Source: Planotetraspora phitsanulokensis
GTDB lineage: Bacteria > Actinomycetota > Actinomycetes > Streptosporangiales > Streptosporangiaceae
Direction of reading: 5' to 3'
Assembly (NCBI RefSeq): GCF_016863295.1
Contig: NZ_BOOP01000030.1
Coordinates: forward strand, 1 to 64,000
DNA: 64,000 nucleotides
Made by a program: the position numbers and the translations under genes. Of the stretch, positions 45,687 to 53,700 are shown one piece after another (position 1 is the stretch's first letter; every line of letters begins with the position of its first letter). The notes under the pieces were generated by a model that was given only the letters and a program-made list of their open reading frames with translations, was not told where the DNA came from and made no database searches.

Positions 45687-46831
45687 CAGCCGCGGACGCC
45701 GAACAGGTGCTCCAGCGCGAGCTGGTTCAGGTGCGTGAAGTGGAAGCCGCGCTCGGCCGCCGCGTCGAGGTCGAAGTCGTCGTTGAACAGGTCCTCGTAG
45801 GTCTCGCCCTCGGCCAGGGTCGGCTGGGAGAGGTCGAGCACCCTGCTGGCCGCGAGCGCCTCCTGGACCTCGGGGTCCGCCCGGAAGGCCTTGGACTTCT
45901 CCTTGAGGATGAGGTAGGTCCGCATGTTGGCGGCGGCGGAGACCCACACGTCCTCGCTGTCCTCGGTGCGCAGCGGCTTGTAGTCGAAGTGCCGGGGGCC
46001 CTCGTAGCCGCCGTTCTCCAGGAGGTCGACGAGGAAGAACGCGTTCTTCACGTCGCCGTGCCCGAAGACCAGGTCCTGGTCGTACCGCGGACCGTGCTGG
46101 CCGTTGAGGTCGAGGTGGAAGAGCTTGCCCTGCCACAGCGCCTGGGCGATGCCGTGGGCGTAGTTGAGGCCCGCCATCTGCTCGTGGCCGACCTCGGGGT
46201 TGAGGCCCACCATCTCCGGGTGCTCCAGCATGCTGATCAGGCCGAGGGCGTGCCCGATGGTCGGCAGCAGGATGTCACCCCGCGGCTCGTTCGGCTTGGG
46301 CTCGAGCGCGAAACGGATGTCGTAGCCCTTGTCGATCACGTACTGGCACAGGATGTCCATGCTCTCCTTGTACCTGTCCAGGGCGGCCCTGACGTCCTTG
46401 GCGGCGTCGGACTCCGCACCCTCGCGGCCACCCCAGCACACGTAGGTCGTGGCACCCAGCTCGGCGGCGAGGTCGACGTTGCGCATGACCTTGCGCAGCG
46501 CGTAACGGCGGACGTCCCGGTCGTTGCTCGTGAAGCCGCCGTCCTTGAACACCGGATGGGTGAACAGGTTGGTGGTCGCCATCGGCACCTTGAGGCCGGT
46601 GTCGGCGAGGGCCTTCTTGAAGCTCTCGATGGCCTTGCCCCGGTCCGACTCGACCGCGAGCAGGTCGTCGTCGTGGAACGTCACGCCGTAGGCGCCGAGC
46701 TCGGCAAGCCGGTGAACGCTCTCAACGGGGTCCAGCGGAGCCCTGGTGGCGTCGCCGAAGGGGTCGCGCGCCTGCCAGCCGACCGTCCACAGCCCGAATG
46801 TGAACTTGTCCTCGGGAGTGGGGGTGTACAT
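45686..46831 (-). CDS. xylA: Xylose isomerase
   Basis: The 381-residue TIM-barrel enzyme converts D-xylose to D-xylulose. Signature pieces are [26 protein letters not shown] with the catalytic His and Asp, [19 protein letters not shown], and [15 protein letters not shown] 46831 follows GGAGG with 6 nt spacing. The length matches actinobacterial group I enzymes of about 385-390 residues. It is divergent from xylR, with a palindromic operator between them. Confidence 0.97.
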   Translation of the reverse strand: MYTPTPEDKFTFGLWTVGWQARDPFGDATRAPLDPVESVHRLAELGAYGVTFHDDDLLAVESDRGKAIESFKKALADTGLKVPMATTNLFTHPVFKDGGFTSNDRDVRRYALRKVMRNVDLAAELGATTYVCWGGREGAESDAAKDVRAALDRYKESMDILCQYVIDKGYDIRFALEPKPNEPRGDILLPTIGHALGLISMLEHPEMVGLNPEVGHEQMAGLNYAHGIAQALWQGKLFHLDLNGQHGPRYDQDLVFGHGDVKNAFFLVDLLENGGYEGPRHFDYKPLRTEDSEDVWVSAAANMRTYLILKEKSKAFRADPEVQEALAASRVLDLSQPTLAEGETYEDLFNDDFDLDAAAERGFHFTHLNQLALEHLFGVRG

Positions 46832-46845
46832 GTTCGCCTCCTGAA

Positions 46846-46866
46846 TTAGTCTACGTTGTGGACTAA
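46846..46866. promoter_or_regulatory. XylR operator
   Basis: TTAGTCTAC (46846-46854), GTT, GTGGACTAA (46858-46866) form a 9-3-9 inverted repeat with one mismatch, 15 nt upstream of xylA and 69 nt upstream of xylR. It resembles known xyl operators of the TTAGT...ACTAA type. Confidence 0.8.
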
Positions 46867-46935
46867 ATATCGGACTCCGCGTGCGACAGGTCAAGTGGCT
46901 CATGTCTACGATTTCAACTCCCGGCCCCGGAGGGT

Positions 46936-48243
46936 GTGATGGCACAGGCCGTACGGCATGACGCGATGCGCGCACGGAACCTGGCGCTCGTCCTCGGTGA
47001 GGTGAACTCCCGGGGTTCGGTGACGCGTGCCGCCTTGGCGGAGATCACCGGACTGACCAAGACGACCGTGTCCAAGCTCGTGGCCGACCTGATAGACGCC
47101 GGACTGGTGGTCGAGACGGGCGCGGTGCGCGACGGCGAGCGCGGCCGGCCCGGCGTGGTGGTCCGCGTCAGCGGTGAGCACGTCGCCTCGGTCGGACTGG
47201 AGATCAACGTCGACTACCTGGCCGTGCGCGTGGTCGACCTGTCCCGCACGGTACGGCTCCGCCGTACACAGGCTGTGGACAACCGATTCGCACAGCCTGG
47301 GGATGTCGTCGCACTCCTCCGGAATCTCGCGCTGAAGGCTGTGGACGACGCTGTGGACATGGGGTTGCGGGTGGTCGGCGGAGTCCTCGCCGTCCCCGGC
47401 CCGGTCGACCAGCGGACCGGGACCGTGCACAACGCCCCCAACCTCGGCTGGCGCGACGTGCCGGTCGCGGCGCTGCTCGAGTTGCCCTTCCCCGTCCAGG
47501 TGGAGAACGAGGCGAACCTGGCCGCGCTGGGCGAGTTGTGGTTCGGATCAGGGCTGTCCGACTTCCTGCACGTCTCGGGAGAGATCGGCATCGGCGCCGG
47601 CCTCGTCGTCCGCGGCCGGCTGTTCCAGGGGTCACACGGCTTCGCCGGTGAGCTCGGCCATGTGGTCGTCTCGCCCGACGGGCCCGCCTGCCGATGCGGC
47701 GGGAGGGGCTGCCTCGAGCAGTACGCGAGCCAGGACGCCCTCGCCTCGGCGACCGGCCTCACACCGGCTGCGAACCCGCACACGACCGGCGCACAGGCCG
47801 CCGCGACGGCCGGAAACGGCACACAGGCCCCGACCACGGGGAACGGCACCCGAGGCGGCGCGATCACAGGAAGCGGCGCGCAGGCGAGCCCTGGCGGCAC
47901 GACGGCCGGGGACATCTCGCGGATCGTCGCGCGGCTCGAGGCGGAGGACCCGGCCGCCCTGGCCGCCTGCGAGCGGGCCGGGTGGGCGCTCGGGGTCGCC
48001 CTGTCCTCCGCGATCAACCTTGTCGACCCCGACACCATCGTGCTCGGCGGGATCTACGGGCCCCTGTTCCCCTGGATCGGCGAGGCGGTGACCGCCACAC
48101 TGACCTCCCGGCTCGGCCAGATGCGCGACGCGGTGCCGCCCGTGGTGGTCTCCCGGCTCGGCACGGAGGCCGCCGCGCTCGGCGCCGCCGGTCAGGTCAT
48201 CCAGCGCGTCATCGCCGACCCCGCCGCTCTGCTGCAGACCTGA
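46936..48243 (+). CDS. xylR: ROK-family xylose repressor with low-complexity insert
   Basis: The 435-residue protein has an N-terminal winged helix ([25 protein letters not shown]) and a ROK sugar-kinase-like domain with [10 protein letters not shown], the zinc site [12 protein letters not shown] plus [14 protein letters not shown], and the C-terminal [12 protein letters not shown]. About 48 residues of Ala/Thr/Gly/Asn (codons at 47773-47913, with GNGT units) are inserted just after the zinc-site helix, which is unusual. It is divergent from xylAB and binds the TTAGT operator in the absence of xylose by family analogy. Confidence 0.92.
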   Translation: MMAQAVRHDAMRARNLALVLGEVNSRGSVTRAALAEITGLTKTTVSKLVADLIDAGLVVETGAVRDGERGRPGVVVRVSGEHVASVGLEINVDYLAVRVVDLSRTVRLRRTQAVDNRFAQPGDVVALLRNLALKAVDDAVDMGLRVVGGVLAVPGPVDQRTGTVHNAPNLGWRDVPVAALLELPFPVQVENEANLAALGELWFGSGLSDFLHVSGEIGIGAGLVVRGRLFQGSHGFAGELGHVVVSPDGPACRCGGRGCLEQYASQDALASATGLTPAANPHTTGAQAAATAGNGTQAPTTGNGTRGGAITGSGAQASPGGTTAGDISRIVARLEAEDPAALAACERAGWALGVALSSAINLVDPDTIVLGGIYGPLFPWIGEAVTATLTSRLGQMRDAVPPVVVSRLGTEAAALGAAGQVIQRVIADPAALLQT

Positions 48244-48284
48244 CGTCCCCGTCGAGCCCCCGAGGTCTCACAGGCCTGAACGGT

Positions 48285-48330
48285 CACGGCGTCACAGACC
48301 CGAAGGGGCACGGCATCACAGACCCGAGGG
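48285..48330. repeat. Short tandem repeat, two copies of 23-24 bp
   Basis: CACGGCGTCACAGACCCGA (from 48285) recurs as CACGGCATCACAGACCCGA (from 48309) with a 24-bp period; a degenerate third copy precedes it. It overlaps the end of the small minus-strand gene at 48316. Confidence 0.6.
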
Positions 48331-48528
48331 ATCGCGCCCGACGCTGATCTCCTCCGCGATCCGGCGCACCTCGGCCTCGTCGAGGCGGGGTGTGCCGGGC
48401 AGAGTGCTCGCGAGCGCGGACACCACCTGGTGGAACGGCTCGCCGGCATGGCGGAGGGCCACATCGTGCACGGCCCTGAACAGGACCTGGTTGGCTTCGC
48501 GCTCTCGCGCGACACTGTCGGCGGCCAT
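48316..48528 (-). CDS. Small uncharacterised helical protein
   Basis: The 70-residue protein is acidic and helical (REREANQVLFRAVHDVALRH; LDEAEVRRIAEEI) with no recognised domain or signal peptide. ATG 48528 has GAGGGGG upstream. It is divergent from the VOC gene. Its sequence resembles small regulatory or antitoxin-like helical proteins only in general character; no function is proposed. Confidence 0.55.
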   Translation of the reverse strand: MAADSVAREREANQVLFRAVHDVALRHAGEPFHQVVSALASTLPGTPRLDEAEVRRIAEEISVGRDPSGL

Positions 48529-48609
48529 GATGAGTTCCCCCTCTGTCGGCTCCGTCCGGAGGTCACCGTACGGCCTGCCCCCGACAGTTTCCGGGAACGC
48601 CGCTCGCGG

Positions 48610-48631
48610 TAGAATTACTTGAGAGTTCAAG
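48610..48631 (+). promoter_or_regulatory. Promoter with overlapping operator for VOC gene
   Basis: TAGAAT (48610-48615) is a good -10 box. Immediately after it CTTGA (48618-48622) and TCAAG (48627-48631) form an inverted repeat across the expected transcription start, as for MarR-type repressors. Confidence 0.5.
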
Positions 48632-48647
48632 AGTGTAAGGAGGGGTC

Positions 48648-49151
48648 GTGCCGATCCAACGTCTCAACCACGCGGTGCTGTACGTCCGCGACGTGTCGCG
48701 CAGCGTCGCCTTCTACCAGGAGGCACTCGGCTTCCGGGTGGTCAACTCCTTCCCGGGTGCGGCGTTCCTGCAGGCCTCCGGATCGACGAACGACCACGAC
48801 CTCGGTCTCTTCCAGATCGGCGCCCAGGCCGGGCCGTCGGCCGCGGGGCGGTCGACCGTGGGGCTCTACCACCTCGCGTGGGAGGTGGACACCCTCGCGG
48901 AACTGGAGCGCGTCTCGGTGAAGCTCGCGGAGATGGGTTCGCTGGCCGGGGCGTCCGACCACTCCACCACCAAGGCGTTGTACGCCAAGGACCCCGACGG
49001 GATCGAGTTCGAGGTGTCCTGGCTCGTCCCCGCCGCCCTGCTCGACGAGGAGACCCTCGCCGGCCGATCCCAGATCCGGCCGCTCGACATCGCGAAGGAG
49101 TTGGAGCGGTACGGAGCCGAGACTCGCGGCGGCGTCGGCGTGTCCATTTAG
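48648..49151 (+). CDS. VOC-family extradiol dioxygenase-like protein
   Basis: The 167-residue vicinal-oxygen-chelate protein has the expected metal ligands: His in LNHAVLYVRD, His in LYHLAWEVDT and Glu in GIEFEVSW. It resembles actinobacterial CatE-like catechol 2,3-dioxygenases or glyoxalase-like enzymes. GTG 48648 follows AAGGAGGGG. An inverted repeat over the promoter suggests control by a repressor that is not encoded next door. Confidence 0.85.
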   Translation: MPIQRLNHAVLYVRDVSRSVAFYQEALGFRVVNSFPGAAFLQASGSTNDHDLGLFQIGAQAGPSAAGRSTVGLYHLAWEVDTLAELERVSVKLAEMGSLAGASDHSTTKALYAKDPDGIEFEVSWLVPAALLDEETLAGRSQIRPLDIAKELERYGAETRGGVGVSI

Positions 49152-49195
49152 CGCGCAGGTAGCCCTTCTCGCCGCAAAACGGTTCCAGGCCGACA

Positions 49196-49216
49196 AGATC
49201 ACAATTATCGTGATCT
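49196..49216. promoter_or_regulatory. 21-bp pseudo-palindrome upstream of DUF574 methyltransferase
   Basis: AGATCAC (49196-49202) and GTGATCT (49210-49216) are perfect 7-bp arms, with the inner AT-rich 7 nt also nearly symmetric (one mismatched pair). It stands about 37 nt before the methyltransferase start. Confidence 0.55.
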
Positions 49217-49252
49217 AGATCAGTGCGCCGCGAAGCGACCAGGGATGGGCCC

Positions 49253-50110
49253 GTGCCGGACAGAGACCACGACGTGACGTCCACCGAGACTCCGAACGAC
49301 AACGCTCGACCTCCCGTGGACACGACGAAGCCGAGCATTTCGCGGGTCTACGACGTCATGCTCGGCGGCAAGGACAACTTCGCCGTCGACCGTCAGGTGG
49401 CGGAGATGGCCCTGCGGATCGCCCCCGACGCGCCGGCCGCCGCCCGGGCCAACCGTGACTTCCTGAAGCGGGTGGTCCGCCACCTGGCGCAGGACGTCGA
49501 CGTGCGGCAGTTCCTCGACATCGGCTCGGGCCTGCCGACCCAGGGCAACGTGCACGAGATCGCCCAGGAGTTCGCGCCCGACGCGCACACGGTCTACGTC
49601 GACATCGACCCCATCGTGCTCGCCCACGGCCGGGCGATCCTGGCCAAGGACGGGCGCACCACGGTCATCGAGGCGGACATCCGCGACCCGGAGTCGATTC
49701 TCGGGCACCCCGAGGTCACGAGGCTCATCGACTTCACCAAGCCCGTCGGCCTGCTGCTGTTCGCGATCCTGCACCACCTGAACGACGACGAGGACCCGGA
49801 GGGGACCGCCGGACGGTACCGCGACGCGCTGTCTTCGGGCAGCTACCTCGCCGTCTCGCACTTCCACAACCCCGGCGACAAGCACCCCGAGGTGTCGGCT
49901 CAGGCCACCTCGGCCGAGAGGCTGTTCAACGAGAACCTCGGCACCGGGCGGTGGCGCACCCACGACGAGATCGTGGCCTATTTCGGTGACTTCGAGCTCC
50001 TTGACCCGGGGCTCGTCCCGCTGGCGGAATGGCGGCCGGAGCCGGACGACATTCCCGAGCAGGGGATCACGTATCACACCTTCGTGGGAGGCGTCGCCCG
50101 TAAGGCGTGA
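49253..50110 (+). CDS. DUF574 SAM-dependent methyltransferase
   Basis: The 285-residue protein is of the DUF574 (Methyltransf_19) family, abundant in Actinobacteria and of unknown substrate. Typical motifs are PSISRVYDVMLGGKDNFAVDR, FLDIGSGLPTQGNVHE, VYVDIDPIVLAHGR, and PVGLLLFAILHHLNDDEDP. GTG 49253 is chosen for the AGGGA 7 nt upstream; GTG 49223 is possible. A palindrome lies upstream. The STAS gene follows after 106 nt. Confidence 0.9.
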   Translation: MPDRDHDVTSTETPNDNARPPVDTTKPSISRVYDVMLGGKDNFAVDRQVAEMALRIAPDAPAAARANRDFLKRVVRHLAQDVDVRQFLDIGSGLPTQGNVHEIAQEFAPDAHTVYVDIDPIVLAHGRAILAKDGRTTVIEADIRDPESILGHPEVTRLIDFTKPVGLLLFAILHHLNDDEDPEGTAGRYRDALSSGSYLAVSHFHNPGDKHPEVSAQATSAERLFNENLGTGRWRTHDEIVAYFGDFELLDPGLVPLAEWRPEPDDIPEQGITYHTFVGGVARKA

Positions 50111-50216
50111 ACCCGCCCCGTCTGGGAGATCGTTGCGCGCATCGGTTGACAGGCGTCGTCGCAGGCGATGATGCTCGAAAGTGGTCCGCCCCACTGAAGG
50201 AAGGCGGCACTTCCCG

Positions 50217-50564
50217 ATGACGAAGGCCCCCGGACGCCTGTCGCAGGCCTCGATGCCGGACGTCCTGTACACCGACGACCAGCTCAGCATCCGGTGCTCC
50301 GGCCGCGGCCGCATCCGGCTGAGCGGGCAGATCGACGTGACCAACAGCGACGCCGCGATCAAGGCCCTGCTCCTCCTGTACGGCGGGGGGCAAGCCCCGA
50401 CCTGCGACGTCGAGGACCTGGAGTTCATCGACCTCTACGGCCTGCGCACCCTCACCCTGTTGTCCGACGACCCGGTCGATCACCCGGTACGGCTGAGCAA
50501 CGTCCAGCCCGGGCTGGAGCGTGTCCTCGACCTGCTCGCCTGGCCCACCTTCGCGATCACCTAG
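50217..50564 (+). CDS. STAS-domain protein lacking the phosphorylatable serine
   Basis: The 115-residue protein has a STAS-like fold: GRIRLSGQIDVTNSDA, TCDVEDLEFIDLYGLRTL and VRLSNVQPGLERVLDLL. In SpoIIAA-type anti-sigma antagonists the loop reads D-S-S-G; here it is D-L-Y-G, so the site for phosphorylation by an anti-sigma kinase is absent. It could be a constitutive antagonist or a different binder. ATG 50217 is 12 nt after AAGGAAGG; GTG 50181 is an alternative start. Confidence 0.75.
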   Translation: MTKAPGRLSQASMPDVLYTDDQLSIRCSGRGRIRLSGQIDVTNSDAAIKALLLLYGGGQAPTCDVEDLEFIDLYGLRTLTLLSDDPVDHPVRLSNVQPGLERVLDLLAWPTFAIT

Positions 50565-50565
50565 G

Positions 50566-50618
50566 GAGTTTCCAACAAACTCGCCCGTCTGTCCGATTTC
50601 CGGACCCGGTGCGAGTTT
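50566..50618 (+). promoter_or_regulatory. Alternative-hairpin leader upstream of P-type ATPase
   Basis: AAACTCGC (50577-50584) can pair with upstream GAGTTT (50566-50571, 5-nt loop) or with downstream GCGAGTTT (50611-50618), which would enclose a small hairpin (50591-50595 with 50601-50605). The two pairings are mutually exclusive. It may be a terminator for the STAS gene or a regulated leader. Confidence 0.45.
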
Positions 50619-50711
50619 CTGCCGTGCCCGATGGAGGAAAGGTAGGAACGACGGCTTCACGGCCGCTCGTGTACACGTCATCGAACCCCCCGGTTCATGC
50701 CAGGAGGGGTC

Positions 50712-50744
50712 ATGACTGACATCCGGGCGGGCGGATGTTCCTGA
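50712..50744 (+). CDS. Possible 10-residue leader peptide
   Basis: ATG 50712 follows the strongest ribosome site nearby (AGGAGGGG) and encodes MTDIRAGGCS before a stop that overlaps the ATPase start by 10 nt in another frame. It may couple or gate ATPase translation. The Cys just before the end is notable for a metal-transport gene. Confidence 0.4.
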   Translation: MTDIRAGGCS

Positions 50745-53700
50745 CCCGCATGCTCACGACGTCGGCCGCGCTGCTTCGCGGCGTGCTGCCCGACCCTCTC
50801 AAGGACGTCCTGCCGACGGTCCGCCAGGTCAGGCCGTACCCCGCCGGCCTGCGGGTCGACCTGCACGGCATCGGCGCCCACGGCACCGAGCGCGCGGCGA
50901 GGCGACTGGAGAAGCGGCTGTGCGCGCTCCCCCACGTGGACAGGGCGGAGGTCAACGGACGGCTCGGCAGCGTCTTCGTCGTATGCGACGGGGAGAAGGT
51001 CGACGAGGACGAGCTGATCGCGATCGTGGCCGAGCTGGACGACCAGGAGGACCGCGCTCCCCATGCACCGGCCCGCCTGAGAGACGAGCATCTGCGCGCC
51101 ACGGTCCGCCTGGCCGCCGGCGTCGGGGGCATCGGCCTGGTCTTCGCGGGCAGGGCCGCCAATCTCCCGAGCCTGCCGCTCACCGTCCCCTCGGTGCTGC
51201 ATCTGGTGAACTCCACCCCGGCCCTGCGCGAGCAGTTGGACCGTCGCCTCGGCCACCGCGCCACGACCGCCATGTTCACAGCGGCGACGATGATCACGCA
51301 GACGCTGGCGTTGCGGCCGCTGGGGCTGCTCGTGCAGTCGATGGCGTCGGTCGGCCGCTTCGTGGAGGCCCGGGCCGGCCGGTACGCGTGGGAGGAGCTC
51401 GAGGAGAGGCTCTCCCACCAGGACGGCGCCTACCGGCACATCAAAACCCCCGCGCGGGAACGGCCGTGCCCCCTGCCCCACGGCCCGGTCGAGCGTTACG
51501 CCGACCTCGCCAGCCCGGCGACGGCGGGCGCGTACACGGTCACCCGGCTGCTCACGGGCAGCGGCGATCGGGCGCTGTCCGTGCTGATCTCGGCCACCCC
51601 CGACGTCGCGGCGCACTGTCGCGACGCCTTCTCCGGCGCGATCAGCCGGGCTCTCGGGGAGCGCGACACGGTCGTCCTCGACGCCACCTGCCTGCGCTCC
51701 ATGGACCGCGTCGACACGGTGATCCTCGACGCGGACTGCCTCATGACCGGATCGTGGACGATCGACCGCGTCGTGCCCGTCGGCGACGGCATGGACACCG
51801 GCGAGTTGTACGCGCGGCTCCACACCCTGATCGACTTCACCGATCCGACCGGCACGAGATCCGGCGACGGCGTGACGGTGGCGCCGCTCGCCGACCTGGA
51901 CGCACATCTTCCGGCCGAGGCGCCCTCGTGGCGGGAGCGGGGACTGCGCCCTGTCGAGGTGAAGAGAGAGGGCCGCCTGATCGCGGTCGCCGGACTGGCC
52001 CACGAGGTCGACCCCATGGCGGAGGCCGTGGTCGCCAGGGCCAAGGCGGCCGCGACGACCGTGATCCTCGCGGGAGGCGACGATGGCCTCGCCCGGCGGC
52101 TCGCCCTCGGACAGCCGGTCCCCGGGGGCCCTGAACTCGCGGACACGATCTACGAGCTCCAGTCCGAGGGGCACTGCGTCCTGGTGGTGTCACGCGGCTG
52201 CCGCGAGGCGCTGGCCCAGGCCGACCTCGGCGTCGGCGTCATGGACGAGTCGGGCCCCGTGCCGTGGGACGCCGACGTCGTGGGCGACTCCGAGGGCGTT
52301 CACCTGCTGCTGAGCTGCCTGCCGACCGCGGCGCGGGTCAGCAGGAACGGTGTACGGCTCGGCGCCACAGCGGGGGTCGTCGGCAGCCTGCTCTCGATCG
52401 CGGGGCCGGAGGCCACCGCGCTGAACCGGGCGCAGCTCGTGAGCGCCGGCGTCTCGGCCGTGGCCCTGGTCATCGGTGAGTGGGCCGGCCAGAGCGCCGG
52501 CCGTGTCACCGCGCCGCTGCGCGCCGACGCCACGCCCTGGCACGCCATGTCGGCCAAGGACGTCCTGTCCCGGCTGGGCTCGTCCAGCCAGGGGCTCGCC
52601 GAGGTGGAGGCCGCACAGCGACGGGAGGCCGCACGACCCGAGGGGGAACCTCAGGGGCCGCCGTCACTGGCGCGCACGACGTTCGAGGAGCTGGCGAACC
52701 CGCTGACTCCCGCTCTGGCGGCGGGGGCGGGCATCTCCGCCCTGATCGGATCGGTCCTCGACGCCGTGCTGATCGGCAGCGTCATGACGATCAACGCCTT
52801 CCTCGGCGGCGTCCAGCGGTCCAGGGCCGACCGTGCGCTGACCCGGCTGACCGAGGCCACCGCCGTGCGGGTGCGGCTGCGCCGTCCCGAGGGGACGGTC
52901 GAGGCGACCAGGGAGGACCTGGCCCCCGGCGACGTCGTGGAGTTGCGCGCCGGCGACGCCGTGCCGGCCGACGGGCGAGTGATCAAGGCGGTCGGCCTCG
53001 AGGTCGACGAGTCGACCCTCACCGGCGAGTCGCAACTGGTCACCAAGACGGCGGCGCCGACGGTCGCCATGGCCGTCGCCGACCGGAGCTCGATGGTGTA
53101 CCAGGGCACGACGATCGCGGCGGGCAGCGGCCGCGCGGTGATCGTCGCGACGGGCGACATGACGGAGGCGGGGCGCAGCGCGAAACTCGCCGGGGAGGCC
53201 GCCCCGCCGACCGGCGTCGAGTTGCGGCTGCGCGAGCTGAGCAGCCGGATCCTCCCCGTCTCGATCGCGTCGGGCTTCGTGCTGCTGGCCATCGACCTGT
53301 TCCGGGGACGCAGCCTTGCCACCGCGCTCACGCCCGCGGTGAGCCTCACCGTCGCGGCAGTGCCCGAAGGGCTGCCCTTCGTCGCGACCGTCGCCGAGCT
53401 CGCCGCGGCGCGCCGGTTGTCGAAGCGCGCCGCGCTGGTGCGCAACCCGTCCACGATCGAGGCGCTCGGCCGGGTGAACGTGTTGTGTTTCGACAAGACG
53501 GGGACGCTGACCGAGGGGCACATCAGCCTGCGCCACGTGTCCGACGGCCGGGAAAGCTGCTCCGTGGACGATCCGGCTCCGGCGCTGAAGCGGATCGTCG
53601 CCGCGGCCGTACGCGCCAGTCCCCGGTCGGGCGACGGCCACGTCATCGCCCACCCCACCGACCGCGCGGTCGTCGACGGCGCCGAGCGCATGGGCGTGAC

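Noticed and set aside
50712-50750. Frameshift at the start of the P-type ATPase
   Set aside because: The short frame has its own ribosome site, start and stop, and the ATPase begins normally from ATG 50735 or 50750; no coding similarity is lost upstream.
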